Origin: Thioalkalivibrio sulfidiphilus HL-EbGr7
Lineage (GTDB): Bacteria > Pseudomonadota > Gammaproteobacteria > Ectothiorhodospirales > Ectothiorhodospiraceae
Assembly: GCF_000021985.1 (NCBI RefSeq)
Contig: NC_011901.1
Location: 1,426,001-1,490,000 of the forward strand
Direction: 5' to 3'
Length of the DNA: 64,000 bases
The notes below the pieces were generated by a model. The model did no database searches. It saw nothing but the letters and a program-made list of their open reading frames with translations, and had not been told where the DNA came from. Below are positions 42,009 through 51,586 of this stretch, piece by piece. The position numbers and the translations under genes were made by a program. Numbering within the stretch: position 1 is the stretch's first letter; each line of letters starts with the position of its first letter.

Positions 42009-44321
42009 ATGCCGATACTGGCCCTGGGCTTCCTGCTCGGTGTCTGGCTGCTGCAACTCCAGGCCCATCTTCCATCGCCCGTTTGGATGTTATCAGCCGT
42101 ACCCGCTGTGCTGCTTGGCGGGGCGCTATTGTACCGTCCGCGCGCCCGGAGTCACCGTGCCATCGTTCGGTCACTGCTGTGGCTGCTGGTTGCCGTGCCT
42201 GCCGGCTTTGCCTGGGCCTTGTTCGACGCCGGCCGTCACCCGGATCCGCCGTCCGCGGATCTGCGTCACGACGGGATCTTCGAGGGCCGCATCGTCTCCC
42301 TCCCCGTGGTCTATGACCATTCCACGCGCTTCCTGTTCGACATTCCTGCTCCCGACGGGACGAAAACACTGCGCCTGCGGGTCTCCTGGTATGGAAGTGT
42401 TCCGGATCTGAGGCCGGGTGAGACCTGGCGGCTGCACCTGCGCCTGCGTGCGCCCCGGGGTTTCATGAACCCCGGGGGATTCGACTACGAGGGCTGGCTG
42501 CGCCAGCAGGGTGTCTGGGCAGTGGCCACGGTGCGCGTGGCCCCGGACAACCAGCGACTGCAAGCGGCCCGTGGTCTGTCCGGCGGCGTGGACCGCCTGC
42601 GCCAGCGCATCGTCGAAGGGCTGGACCGAACGCCGGGGGAGGCGCGCTTCGCGGGTGTGCTCATGGCCCTCGCGGTGGGCCATCGTGCCCGGATTCCCGA
42701 CGAGCACTGGTCGGTGTTCCTGGCTACGGGCACCAATCACCTGATGGCCATCTCGGGTCTGCACATCGGTCTGATGGCGGGCCTGGGTTACGGCCTGGTC
42801 AATCTGTTGTGGCGTCGTCAGCCGGCCCTCGCCCTGTGTCTCCCGGCCCAGCGGGCGGGTGCCCTGGCGGCGGTCTTCACCGGGGCCTTCTATGCCATGC
42901 TCGCGGGTTTCGCCGTGCCCACCCAGCGGGCCCTGGTGATGCTCTGCGTGGTGATGCTCGCCGTGTGGCTCGGGCGCACCGGACAGCCATGGCGCGTGCT
43001 GTCCCTGGCACTCATCGCGGTGCTGCTGTGGGACCCCGGTGCGGTGCTGGGGGCCGGGTTCTGGCTCTCCTTCGGTGCCGTGGCGGTGATCCTGCTCTCC
43101 CTGACGGGGCGCCTGCGCCCGCCCACGGGCTGGCGGGCCGCCGCCCGCATCCAGGTGCTGGTGGCCCTGGGACTGACACCACTGCTGCTCGTGTTCTTCA
43201 GCCAGACCTCGGTGGTGGCGCCCCTGGCCAATCTGCTTGCGGTGCCCTGGGTGGGGCTGCTGGTAGTGCCCCTGACCCTGCTCTCGGCGGCGCTCACCCT
43301 GCTGCATCCGCTCGCGGGCCTGCCCGTTGCCTGGCTGGCGGATGGGCTGATGGGTCTCATCTGGATCTGGCTTGAGTTTCTCGCCGGGCTGCCCTTTGCC
43401 CGCTGGCATGCCTCGCGTCCTGCCTGGGCCCTGGCCCTGGCGGCGCTGGGGATCGCCCTGTGGCTGCTGCCACGGGGGCTGCCGGGCCGGGCGCTGGCGC
43501 CGGTGCTGTGTCTGCCGCTTCTCTGGCCGCCGTCGCCGGAACTGCCCGAGGGCGGGTTGCGCCTGACCCTGCTGGACGTGGGGCAGGGGCTTGCCGCGGT
43601 GGTCCAGACCCGCCATCACACCCTGGTCTATGACACCGGGCCCGGCTTCCTCTCGGGCTTTGATACGGGACAGTCGGTGGTGGTGCCGTTTCTGCGTCAC
43701 CAGGGCGTGGGGCGGGTGGACCGGCTGCTGATCAGCCACGGCGACAACGACCACGCGGGCGGTGCACAGAGCGTCATCGACCTGATCCCCGTACACAAGG
43801 TGCAGGGCGCCTGGGGCCTGCGCCAGGCGCGCGTCCCGGCAATCCCCTGCGAACGGGGCATGGCCTGGCGCTGGGACGGCGTGGATTTCCGCATCCTGCA
43901 TCCGCCGCCCCACTGGGGGGATGACAACATCTCCTCCTGCGTGCTGCAGGTGGAGGGGCCGGGTGGCAGGGTGCTGCTGCCCGGTGACGTGGACGGCCTC
44001 GGCGAGGCGGTGCTGCTGTATTTCGCGGCAGACGGCTTGCGCAGTGATGTGCTGGTGCTGCCCCATCACGGCGCCCGGGACGCGGCCAGCGACGCCTTCC
44101 TGGACCGGGTGTCACCCACTCTGGCGCTGGTGGGGGCGGGCTTCAACAGCCGTTTCGGGCATCCCGATGCCTCGGTGCGCGAGCGGCTGGACATTCGCGG
44201 CATTCCCTTGCGCGGCACGGCGGAGGAGGGCGCCATCCGCGTGGATCTGCTGCCCGGAGAGCCGCTGCACAGCCCGCCGGGGTGGCGCATCACGGCGCGG
44301 CGCTACTGGCACAGCGAGTGA
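42009..44321 (+). CDS. comEC: DNA internalization protein ComEC/Rec2
   Basis: The 770-residue protein has an N-terminal membrane part with DUF4131, a central competence domain (NHLMAISGLHIGLMAGLGY and later helices), and a C-terminal metallo-beta-lactamase domain from about 515 (SHGDNDHAGG, PHHGARDAAS). ComEC forms the inner-membrane channel for transforming DNA, so the organism may be transformable if other com/pil genes exist. An upstream neighbour of exbB is usual for comEC in this group. Confidence 0.94.
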   Translation: MPILALGFLLGVWLLQLQAHLPSPVWMLSAVPAVLLGGALLYRPRARSHRAIVRSLLWLLVAVPAGFAWALFDAGRHPDPPSADLRHDGIFEGRIVSLPVVYDHSTRFLFDIPAPDGTKTLRLRVSWYGSVPDLRPGETWRLHLRLRAPRGFMNPGGFDYEGWLRQQGVWAVATVRVAPDNQRLQAARGLSGGVDRLRQRIVEGLDRTPGEARFAGVLMALAVGHRARIPDEHWSVFLATGTNHLMAISGLHIGLMAGLGYGLVNLLWRRQPALALCLPAQRAGALAAVFTGAFYAMLAGFAVPTQRALVMLCVVMLAVWLGRTGQPWRVLSLALIAVLLWDPGAVLGAGFWLSFGAVAVILLSLTGRLRPPTGWRAAARIQVLVALGLTPLLLVFFSQTSVVAPLANLLAVPWVGLLVVPLTLLSAALTLLHPLAGLPVAWLADGLMGLIWIWLEFLAGLPFARWHASRPAWALALAALGIALWLLPRGLPGRALAPVLCLPLLWPPSPELPEGGLRLTLLDVGQGLAAVVQTRHHTLVYDTGPGFLSGFDTGQSVVVPFLRHQGVGRVDRLLISHGDNDHAGGAQSVIDLIPVHKVQGAWGLRQARVPAIPCERGMAWRWDGVDFRILHPPPHWGDDNISSCVLQVEGPGGRVLLPGDVDGLGEAVLLYFAADGLRSDVLVLPHHGARDAASDAFLDRVSPTLALVGAGFNSRFGHPDASVRERLDIRGIPLRGTAEEGAIRVDLLPGEPLHSPPGWRITARRYWHSE

Positions 44322-44325
44322 GTTC

Positions 44326-44421
44326 TAAATTCAAGATTCAAAATTCAAAATTCAAAGGCGATGGCGGAGGTAGCTCAGGCATTGAAGCTACCCCACCCTT
44401 TGAATCTTGAATTTTGATTTC
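44326..44421. repeat. Intergenic inverted repeat, TTCAAAATTC family, with inner hairpin
   Basis: The left arm 44327-44358 (tandem ATTCAAA/ATTCAAG words) and right arm 44397-44420 (CCTTTGAATCTTGAATTTTG) are inverted. A second hairpin, GGTAGCT/AGCTACC, sits in the loop (44369-44392). AT content contrasts sharply with the genes. It follows comEC and precedes exbB by about 100 bases. Confidence 0.75.
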
Positions 44422-44520
44422 CCAACGAGTCTCCTTCCGACCCCTCGGCCAAATCAAGTATCATGGCCGGCGCCGGTGGATGCCGGCACAGACCTATGAA
44501 TCTGCGAGGAATCCGACACC

Positions 44521-45141
44521 GTGTTTGAACTGGTCAAGGCCGGGGGCTGGCTCATGCTCCCCATCATCGCCTGTTCCGTGGTGGCGCTGGCCATCATCGT
44601 GGAGCGCTTCTGGAGCCTGCAACAGCGTCGGGTCAACCCCCGCCAGCTGGTGGTGCAGATCTGGCAGATGATCCAGGCGGGGCAACTCACCGAGGACCGC
44701 CTGCGCCAGGTGCGTGACGGCTCACCCCTGGGGCGCGTGCTGGCCGCGGGACTGATCAATATGGGACACACCCGGGACGTCATGAAGGAGGCCATCGAGG
44801 AAACCGGCCGCCACGTGGCCCATGATCTCGAGCGCTTCCTCAACACCCTGGGCACCATTGCTGCCATCACACCGCTGCTGGGCCTGCTGGGCACCGTGGT
44901 GGGCATGATCCAGGTCTTCTCCGTGATCACCGATGTGGGCGTGGGCAGCCCCGGCGAGCTGGCCGGTGGCATCTCCCAGGCGCTGATCACCACCGCGGCG
45001 GGCATCTCCGTGGCGGTGCCCTCGCTGATCTTCCACCGCTACTTCCGTGGCCGCGTGGATGAACTGGTGCTGGAGATGGAGATGGAGTCCATCAAGCTGG
45101 TGGAAGTGATCCACGGTGAGCGCGAGGCCGCCGGCGCGTGA
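44521..45141 (+). CDS. exbB: MotA/TolQ/ExbB proton channel family protein ExbB
   Basis: The 206-residue protein starts with GTG and has three membrane helices, with the conserved GTVVGMIQVF and GGISQALITTAAG helices. With ExbD it forms a proton-driven motor complex. Its location before msbA-lpxK, not near tonB, is conserved in gammaproteobacteria, and the energised partner is unclear. Confidence 0.93.
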   Translation: MFELVKAGGWLMLPIIACSVVALAIIVERFWSLQQRRVNPRQLVVQIWQMIQAGQLTEDRLRQVRDGSPLGRVLAAGLINMGHTRDVMKEAIEETGRHVAHDLERFLNTLGTIAAITPLLGLLGTVVGMIQVFSVITDVGVGSPGELAGGISQALITTAAGISVAVPSLIFHRYFRGRVDELVLEMEMESIKLVEVIHGEREAAGA

Positions 45142-45560
45142 ATTTCCGCACCCGCGAGACCGAGCAGGTGGAGATCAACCTCACGCCGTTGATCGACGTG
45201 GTGTTCCTCATGCTGATCTTCTTCATGGTTTCCACCACCTTCGAGCGTTACGCGGAACTCAGCATCGACCTGCCCAGCGCCGAGACCGCCGAGCAGGCGG
45301 AGCGCCAGGAGGTGATCGATCTGGCCATCGACGCCCAGGGGCGCTATTTCATCAACGGCCAGGAACTGGTCAACACGCGCCCCGAGACCCTGCGCACAGC
45401 TCTTTCCCAGGCCAGCGGCGGTGACACCACGCGGCCCCTGGTGATCCGCGCCGACGCCCAGACTCCGCACCAGTCCGTGGTCACCGCCATGGACGTGGCC
45501 GCACGCCTGGGCCTGTCCCGCCTGTCCATCGCCACCACCCAGTCCGGCAACGAAGACTGA
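45138..45560 (+). CDS. exbD: ExbD/TolR-family biopolymer transport protein
   Basis: The 140-residue protein starts with GTG overlapping the exbB stop by 4 bases. One membrane helix carries the ion-binding Asp (LTPLIDVVFLMLIFFMV), followed by a periplasmic TolR-like domain. Confidence 0.94.
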   Translation: MNFRTRETEQVEINLTPLIDVVFLMLIFFMVSTTFERYAELSIDLPSAETAEQAERQEVIDLAIDAQGRYFINGQELVNTRPETLRTALSQASGGDTTRPLVIRADAQTPHQSVVTAMDVAARLGLSRLSIATTQSGNED

Positions 45561-45562
45561 CG

Positions 45563-47326
45563 ATGGCGCGTCATCCGGAAGAGTATACCGGCGTCGAGGT
45601 CTACCGCCGCCTGCTCGGGTATTCGTTTTCCCACTGGCCGTGGCTGGTCGCCTCCGTGCTGACCATGGTGATCGTGGCGGCGACCGAGGCGGGTTTTGCC
45701 GCGCTCATGCGCCCGCTGATGGATTCGGGTTTTGTGGAGCGGGACCAGAGCGCGATCCGATGGGTGCCGCTGGCCATCATCGCCATCTTCGCCATCCGCG
45801 GCATTGCCGAATTCGCCGCCTCCTACACCATCAAGTACGTCGGCCGCATGGTGGTCAAGAAGCTTCGCAGTCAGCTGTTCGACCACCTGCTGCGCCTGCC
45901 GGTGAGCCACTACGACGGTGCCGCCTCGGGCCAGCTGATCTCGCGGCTCTCCTACAACGTGGAGCAGGTGGCCTCGGCAGCTACCGAGAGTATCTCCATC
46001 CTGGTGCGCGATACCCTCACGGTGCTCGGACTGCTGGCCTGGATGCTCTACCTCAACTGGATGCTCACCCTGGCCGTGCTCATCATCGCGCCTGTGGTGG
46101 CGGTGCTGGTGAGCCAGGTCACCAGTCGCTTTCGCAAGATCAGCCATCGCATCCAGCGCACCATGGGCGATGTCACCCAGGTGACCCAGGAGGTGATTGA
46201 AGGCAACCGGGTGGTGAAGATCTTCGGCGGCGAGGATTACGAGCGTAACCGCTTCGAGAAGATCAACGAGCGCAACCGCAGCCTGCACATGAAGATGGTG
46301 TTCACCCACGCGATCCATCTGCCGCTGATCCAGTTCATCGGTGCCCTGGCAGTGGCCTTCATCGTCTGGCTCGCCACCTTCGAGGCGGTGATCGAGAGCG
46401 TCACGGTGGGCACCTTCGTCTCCCTGATCACGGCGCTGCTGTTGCTGCTCAACCCCATCCGCCGGCTCACCAACGTCAACCAGATGCTGCAAAAGGGCAT
46501 TGCCGCCGGGCAGAACATCTTTGCCCTGCTGGATTCGGACATCGAGCGCGACCAGGGCGAACTGCGCCTGGAACGCGCCCGGGGCGACATCCAGTACCGG
46601 AACCTGCGTTTCGCCTACGGGCCGGACAAGGGCGATGTGCTGCACGACATCAACCTGCACATCCATCCCGGCGAGACCGTGGCCCTGGTGGGCCGCTCCG
46701 GCAGCGGCAAGACCACCCTGGTCAACCTGCTGCCCCGGTTCTACGAGGCCTATGAGGGCGAGGTGCTGCTGGACGGGGTGAACGTCAACCAGTACCGGCT
46801 CGCCGATCTGCGCAACCAGGTGGCCTACGTGGGCCAGCACGTCACCCTGTTCAACGACACCATCGGCCGCAACATCGCCTACGGCAGCCTGGGTGATGTC
46901 AGCGAGGCGGACATCGTGCGCGCCGCCGAGGCGGCCCATGCCATGGAGTTCATCCGCCACCTGCCCCAGGGGCTCGATACCCCGGTAGGTGACAACGGCG
47001 TGATGCTCTCCGGTGGGCAGCGCCAGCGTCTGGCCATCGCCCGGGCACTCCTCAAGGACGCCCCCATCCTGATCCTGGACGAGGCCACCTCGGCCCTGGA
47101 TACGGAGGCCGAGCGCCATATCCAGGCGGCCCTGGAAAATCTCATCCGCAACCGCACCACCCTGGTGATCGCCCATCGCCTGTCCACCATCGAGCGGGCG
47201 GACCGCATCGTGGTGATGCAGGAGGGGCGCATTGCCGAGTCCGGCCGCCACGACGAGCTGCTTGAGCGTGACGGCATCTACGCGCGCCTCTACCGGCTGC
47301 AGTTCGAGGGCGACCGTGACGTCTGA
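45563..47326 (+). CDS. msbA: Lipid A export ABC transporter MsbA
   Basis: The 587-residue half-transporter has six membrane helices and a C-terminal ATPase with Walker A GRSGSGKTT, signature LSGGQRQR and DEATSALD. It flips core-lipid A across the inner membrane. Linkage with lpxK and kdsB supports MsbA over other exporters. Its stop lies 8 bases inside the next gene. Confidence 0.94.
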   Translation: MARHPEEYTGVEVYRRLLGYSFSHWPWLVASVLTMVIVAATEAGFAALMRPLMDSGFVERDQSAIRWVPLAIIAIFAIRGIAEFAASYTIKYVGRMVVKKLRSQLFDHLLRLPVSHYDGAASGQLISRLSYNVEQVASAATESISILVRDTLTVLGLLAWMLYLNWMLTLAVLIIAPVVAVLVSQVTSRFRKISHRIQRTMGDVTQVTQEVIEGNRVVKIFGGEDYERNRFEKINERNRSLHMKMVFTHAIHLPLIQFIGALAVAFIVWLATFEAVIESVTVGTFVSLITALLLLLNPIRRLTNVNQMLQKGIAAGQNIFALLDSDIERDQGELRLERARGDIQYRNLRFAYGPDKGDVLHDINLHIHPGETVALVGRSGSGKTTLVNLLPRFYEAYEGEVLLDGVNVNQYRLADLRNQVAYVGQHVTLFNDTIGRNIAYGSLGDVSEADIVRAAEAAHAMEFIRHLPQGLDTPVGDNGVMLSGGQRQRLAIARALLKDAPILILDEATSALDTEAERHIQAALENLIRNRTTLVIAHRLSTIERADRIVVMQEGRIAESGRHDELLERDGIYARLYRLQFEGDRDV

Positions 47327-48470
47327 GACCCCGGACAGCCGGATGTGGGGCCCGGCCTTCTGGCCGGTCCTGCAGGCTAACCTGCGCGACCGTCTGTCCG
47401 GCGAACACGCCCGGGCCAACGCCCGGCAGGGATACCTGCGCCAGCCCGACGGGCGCGGCAAGCTGCTGTGGATCAAGTCCGGGTGTACCCCGCAGTCCCT
47501 GCGCCTGGGTCTGGAACTGCTGGGCGCCATCCGCCAGAAACGCCACGACCTGCGCCTGGTGTTCACCTTCGAACTGGACGACCCGGCCATCCTGGAGCCC
47601 AGGCTCAAGGGGCTCAAGGCCACCGGTGTGGGCTACGGCCCCTCGGACCGCCCTCGAGCCGTGGCCCGCGTCCTGGAACGCCTGCAACCCTTCGGCCTGA
47701 TCCTGGTGGACACACTGCCGCACCCGAACCTGCTCCGTGCCGCCCACGACAAGGGCGTGCACTGCCTGGCCTTCAACACCGACCCCTGGCCCTCCCCGGC
47801 CGAGGCTGTCTATCCGTGCGATGCCGACCAGCATCGCGCCTGGGCGTCCTCGGGCCAGGCTGCTTACCTGGCGTCAGCCGCCGATCCCCTGAGCCTGCTG
47901 GCGGAGGCCCAGGCGGACGTGACCCTGCGTACCCTCAGCGGGGCCGGGGAGACCGGACGCCTGTGGTGGTGGCATGGCCCGGTGCAGCAGGCCGAGGCGT
48001 GGATGGCCGCCTGGCGCGCCGATGCCCGCTTTGCCGATGACCGGCTGTTCGTCTCCCTGCCCGAGGGAGAGCGGCTTTCCGCGCCCGGCATCCCGAGCAT
48101 CAGCGCCTGGGACCGGCGCCCCCTGGCGCCCGGTGCCGTGATGTGGGTGGACGATCACCGCTGGCTTGCCGCGCTGGCCAGTGCCTGTATCGCCGGGCAC
48201 CTGGAGGGCGTCTCGCGAGGCGTTTTCTGGCAGGGCCTGGCGGGTGGGCGCCCCCTGAGCCTGGGCGCCGGTGTCCTGGACCCCGTTCCGGCCGAAATCC
48301 TGCCCCGATGCGGGGACACCGCCACGGTCCTGGCGCGCTGGACCGGCTATGCTGATGACACCCTGGGTGCCCGGCGCGACGGCGATGCCAACCGGCGCCG
48401 CTTCTGGGAGGAGCGACGCAACGTGGAGGGCGTGATGACGGAACTGCTGCAGAGGGTGTTCGACTGGTGA
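47316..48470 (+). CDS. Degenerate Kdo-transferase (KdtA/WaaA)-like protein lacking the catalytic Glu
   Basis: The 384-residue protein is read from GTG 47316, which has GAGGG 5 bases upstream and overlaps msbA by 11 bases; ATG 47343 is an alternative. Residues about 44-155 follow the N-terminal domain of Kdo transferases: LLWIKSGCTPQSLRLGLELL for the WxHxxSVGE block, GYGPSDRPRAVARVLERLQP for the PxDxPxAVxxFL block, and LVDTLPHPNLLRAA for ETELWPNLL. The SVGE Glu (catalytic base) and the ETE acceptor residues are missing. The C-terminal half has a GHLEGVSRG...LAGGRPLSLG stretch like the nucleotide-sugar side. It has no obvious membrane segment. An inactive or altered glycosyltransferase for lipid A or core is likely; similarity was judged by eye. 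Confidence 0.6.
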   Translation: MTSETPDSRMWGPAFWPVLQANLRDRLSGEHARANARQGYLRQPDGRGKLLWIKSGCTPQSLRLGLELLGAIRQKRHDLRLVFTFELDDPAILEPRLKGLKATGVGYGPSDRPRAVARVLERLQPFGLILVDTLPHPNLLRAAHDKGVHCLAFNTDPWPSPAEAVYPCDADQHRAWASSGQAAYLASAADPLSLLAEAQADVTLRTLSGAGETGRLWWWHGPVQQAEAWMAAWRADARFADDRLFVSLPEGERLSAPGIPSISAWDRRPLAPGAVMWVDDHRWLAALASACIAGHLEGVSRGVFWQGLAGGRPLSLGAGVLDPVPAEILPRCGDTATVLARWTGYADDTLGARRDGDANRRRFWEERRNVEGVMTELLQRVFDW

Positions 48471-49462
48471 GGCGCCTGGACGCGTACTGGGACAGCCGCA
48501 ACCCCGTGGCCCTGGCCCTGTTCCCGGTCTCGCTAATCTACTGTGTGCTGATGCGTCTGCGCCGGCTGGTCTACGGCCTGCTGCCCATCCGACGCGTGCC
48601 CGCCAAGGCCATCATCGTGGTGGGCAATCTCACCGTGGGCGGCACCGGCAAGACCCCCATGGTCATCTGGCTGTGCCGGCTGCTGGCGAGCCACGGTTAT
48701 CGGCCCGGAGTCATCAGTCGCGGGCACGGCGGCAAGCGGGATCACAACGCCCCGCTACGGGTGAGCGCCGACAGCGATCCGGCGCGGGTGGGGGATGAGC
48801 CTGTGTTGATTGCCGCCCGCGCCGGCTGTCCCGTGGTGGTGGACCGCAAGCGGGCGCGGGGTGCGCGCATGCTGGTCAGGGAACTGGGTTGCGACGTGGT
48901 GGTGGCCGACGACGGCCTGCAGCACTACGCCCTGGCCCGGGACGTGGAGATCATGATGGTGGACGGCGCACGGCGCTTTGGCAACGGGCTGTGCCTGCCC
49001 GCCGGGCCGCTGCGGGAATCCGTGGAGCGCCTCAGGGATGCGGACTTCGTGGTGGCAACCGGCAAGGGCCTGCCAGGCGAACACAGCATGGAACTGAGCG
49101 CCACCGTGGCCATGCAGGTGCGGGACCCCTCCCGGGTGAAGCCGCTCAAGGCCTTCGCCGGCAAGGCGGTCCATGCCATCGCCGGCATCGGCCATCCGCC
49201 GCGTTTCTTCGCCATGCTGGAGGCCCTGCGCCTGCGCGTGGACCGGCATCCGTTTCCCGATCACCATCCCTTCACGGCCGCCGAGATCCGCTTCACCGAC
49301 AGCCTGCCGGTACTGATGACCGAGAAGGATGCCGTAAAATGCCGAGACCTCGCCGATGAGCGTCACTGGTTCGTGCCCGTGAGCGCGGTCCCCGACGCCG
49401 CCCTGGCACCGGCGATACTTTCCACCGTCAACGCGGTGTCACGACTTCACAGCCTGAGGTAA
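48467..49462 (+). CDS. lpxK: Tetraacyldisaccharide 4'-kinase LpxK
   Basis: The 331-residue kinase has an N-terminal membrane helix (about 15-40) and the P-loop [13 protein letters not shown], with DDGLQHYAL downstream. It phosphorylates the lipid A precursor to lipid IVA. The GTG start overlaps the preceding gene's stop by 4 bases (GTGA), tying that gene to the lipid A pathway. Confidence 0.95.
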
Positions 49463-49466
49463 CACC

Positions 49467-49661
49467 ATGGACAAGCGTCTGCTCGACATCCTCGTCTGCC
49501 CCGTCACCAAGGGACCGCTGATCTACGACAAGTCGCACGAGGAGCTGATCTCCCGCAGCGCCCGGCTGGCCTATCCCATCCGCGACGGTATCCCCGTGAT
49601 GCTGGAGGACGAGGCACGCCAGCTCACCGACGAGGAGCTGGACAAGTGGAAGGACAAGTAA
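49467..49661 (+). CDS. Trm112-like zinc-ribbon-type small protein
   Basis: The 64-residue protein has [15 protein letters not shown] and [17 protein letters not shown], the Trm112/YcaR pattern, but only one of the usual metal cysteines. It sits between lpxK and kdsB, as ycaR does in E. coli. Eukaryotic Trm112 activates methyltransferases; the bacterial role is not settled. Confidence 0.9.
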
Positions 49662-49687
49662 TCCGAACGACACACTGAGAGCCGCCC

Positions 49688-50440
49688 ATGTCCTTCAAGG
49701 TCGCCATCCCGGCCCGCTACGCCTCGACCCGCCTGCCCGGCAAGCCGCTGCTGATGCTGGGTGGCAAGCCCATGATTCAGCACGTGCATGAGCGGGCGCT
49801 GGCCTGCGGTGCCGAGGAGGTGGTCATCGCCACCGACGACACCCGCATCAGCGACGTGGCCGAGGGCTTCGGCGCACGGGTGGTGCTTACCGATGCCCAT
49901 CACGAATCCGGCAGCGACCGCATCGCCGAGGTGGCCACCGAGCTGGGCTGGCGCGACGACGACATCGTGGTCAACCTGCAGGGCGATGAGCCCCTCACCC
50001 CACCCGACATCCTGCACCAGGTGGCCGAGGCCCTGGAACGCCACACCGATGCCGCCATGGCCACGCTGTGCACGCCCATCGAGACGGTGGAGCAGATGCT
50101 CGATCCCAACGTGGTCAAGGTGGTGCGAGACGCCGCCGACTATGCCCTGTACTTCAGCCGCGCGCCGATTCCCTGGGATCGCAACGTGGGTCGCGACGTC
50201 ACCCACCGCAGCCTGGAAGGCTGCCATCGCCACATCGGCCTCTACGCCTACCGCGTCGGCTTTCTCAAGGCCTTCGCAGCCATGTCCCCCTGTGCCCTGG
50301 AACTCACGGAACGCCTGGAACAGCTGCGCGCCCTGCACGCCGGCGCGCGCATCCAGTGCCCGGTGGCCAGCCAGGTCCCGGGGCAGGGGGTGGACGTGAG
50401 CAGCGACGTGGAGCGGGTGGAGAAACTGCTGCGGGCATGA
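49688..50440 (+). CDS. kdsB: CMP-Kdo synthetase (3-deoxy-manno-octulosonate cytidylyltransferase)
   Basis: The 250-residue enzyme has IPARYASTRLPGKPL at the N-terminus, VNLQGDEPL, and SRAPIPWDR, the family fingerprints. It activates Kdo with CTP for addition to lipid IVA, so it supplies the donor for the true Kdo transferase (KdtA), which is not in this window. Confidence 0.96.
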   Translation: MSFKVAIPARYASTRLPGKPLLMLGGKPMIQHVHERALACGAEEVVIATDDTRISDVAEGFGARVVLTDAHHESGSDRIAEVATELGWRDDDIVVNLQGDEPLTPPDILHQVAEALERHTDAAMATLCTPIETVEQMLDPNVVKVVRDAADYALYFSRAPIPWDRNVGRDVTHRSLEGCHRHIGLYAYRVGFLKAFAAMSPCALELTERLEQLRALHAGARIQCPVASQVPGQGVDVSSDVERVEKLLRA

Positions 50441-50450
50441 CAGGAAGTCA

Positions 50451-50552
50451 AAAGCTCGCAACGCAAAGGCGCAAAGACGCGAAGGACGCAAAGAACATCA
50501 TTGGAATAAAAACCTTCGCGACCTTGGCGTCTTTGCGCCTTTGCGTTGAAAG
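50451..50552. repeat. Intergenic inverted repeat with 9-bp units (ACGCAAAGG type)
   Basis: The left arm 50460-50496 (ACGCAAAGG-CGCAAAG-ACGCGAAGG-ACGCAAAG) and inverted right arm 50513-50551 (CCTTCGCGACCTTGGCGTC onward) surround an AT-rich loop. It lies between convergent kdsB and the 50584 gene. Confidence 0.8.
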
Positions 50553-50583
50553 GTTTTGGGCTTCGGGGTTTGGAATCCCCCAC

Positions 50584-50865
50584 TCAGAGCAGCGACCTGA
50601 GCCGGTGTGTCAGGTCCTCGCCGGCGAGGGTGCGGATGACCGGGTGCAGGTCTTTCTCGATCTGACTTTTGAGCGGAAGGGTATGGGTGCGGGGCACCCG
50701 GCGCTGGGGATCGCCGAACTGGTTGGACTGTATGTGCGAGCCCACCGTTTCGCAGACCACCACCCGGGGGCCCGATTCCAGGATCTCGATCACCTGGCAA
50801 TGGACGCCGTCCACCACCGCCTCCCGGCCGATCAGCTCCCTCAAAACCAGCATCAGTTCGCTCAT
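50584..50865 (-). CDS. Conserved-looking small protein of unknown function
   Basis: The 93-residue protein is not one I recognise. It begins MSELMLVLRELIGREAVVDG, and its charged, beta-prone first half (CQVIEILESGPRVVVCETVG) looks like a small barrel. The second half carries basic residues (PQRRVPRTHTLPLKSQIEKD). It has no signal or membrane segment. Codon usage and frame statistics match its neighbours, so it is probably real. It is divergent from the Nudix gene. Confidence 0.65.
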   Translation of the reverse strand: MSELMLVLRELIGREAVVDGVHCQVIEILESGPRVVVCETVGSHIQSNQFGDPQRRVPRTHTLPLKSQIEKDLHPVIRTLAGEDLTHRLRSLL

Positions 50866-50958
50866 GATGCCTCAGTATAGAGGTGCCCCGTTCGGGCTGT
50901 ATACGGCCTCTGCCCCGGACTTGTATCTTGTCTCTGTCAACTCGTCTCTGGTGCCCTC

Positions 50959-51549
50959 ATGAAATGGGAAATCATCGATGACCGTCTCGCCTATGAAGGC
51001 TTTTTCCGCATCCGCAGCCTGCGTCTGAGCCACAGCCGCTTCCAGGGGGGAGATCCCCTGGTCGTGAAGCGGGAATTGCTGGAACGGGGGCATGCGGCGG
51101 CCGTACTGCCCTACGACGCCAGGCGCGATCGCATCGTGCTGATCGAACAGTTCCGCGTCGGGGCCCTGGAAGCCGAGCGGGGCCCCTGGCTGCTGGAGAC
51201 CATCGCCGGCATGATCGAGCCCGGAGAGCGCGCCGAGGACGTGGTGCGGCGCGAGGCCCTGGAGGAGGCCGGCTGCCAGCTGGGCGAACTGGTGAGACTC
51301 TATGAATATCATTCCACGCCCGGTGGCGCATCGGAGCGCGTTACGCTGTTCGTGGGGCAGACGGACAGCGAAGGGGTCGGCGGCATCCATGGCCTGGAAC
51401 ACGAGGGGGAGGACATCCGCGTGCATGTGCTCGACGCCGAGGAGGCCTTCGCGCGCATGGACAGCGGGCTGGTGGACAATGCCATGACCCTGATCGCCCT
51501 GTTGTGGTTGCGGCTGAACCGGGAGATGCTTCGGGAGCGCTGGGCTTGA
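50959..51549 (+). CDS. nudF: ADP-ribose pyrophosphatase, Nudix family
   Basis: The 196-residue protein has the full Nudix box GMIEPGERAEDVVRREALEE followed by AG (GX5EX7REUXEEXGU). The N-terminal dimerisation strands (FFRIRSLRLSHSRF) and EQFRVGAL fit the ADP-ribose/nucleoside-diphosphate-sugar hydrolases. It recycles ADP-ribose to AMP and ribose-5-phosphate. Confidence 0.92.
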   Translation: MKWEIIDDRLAYEGFFRIRSLRLSHSRFQGGDPLVVKRELLERGHAAAVLPYDARRDRIVLIEQFRVGALEAERGPWLLETIAGMIEPGERAEDVVRREALEEAGCQLGELVRLYEYHSTPGGASERVTLFVGQTDSEGVGGIHGLEHEGEDIRVHVLDAEEAFARMDSGLVDNAMTLIALLWLRLNREMLRERWA

Positions 51550-51586
51550 GTCGCGCTGAGGCATCAGGGCAGGGGAGGGGTGATCA

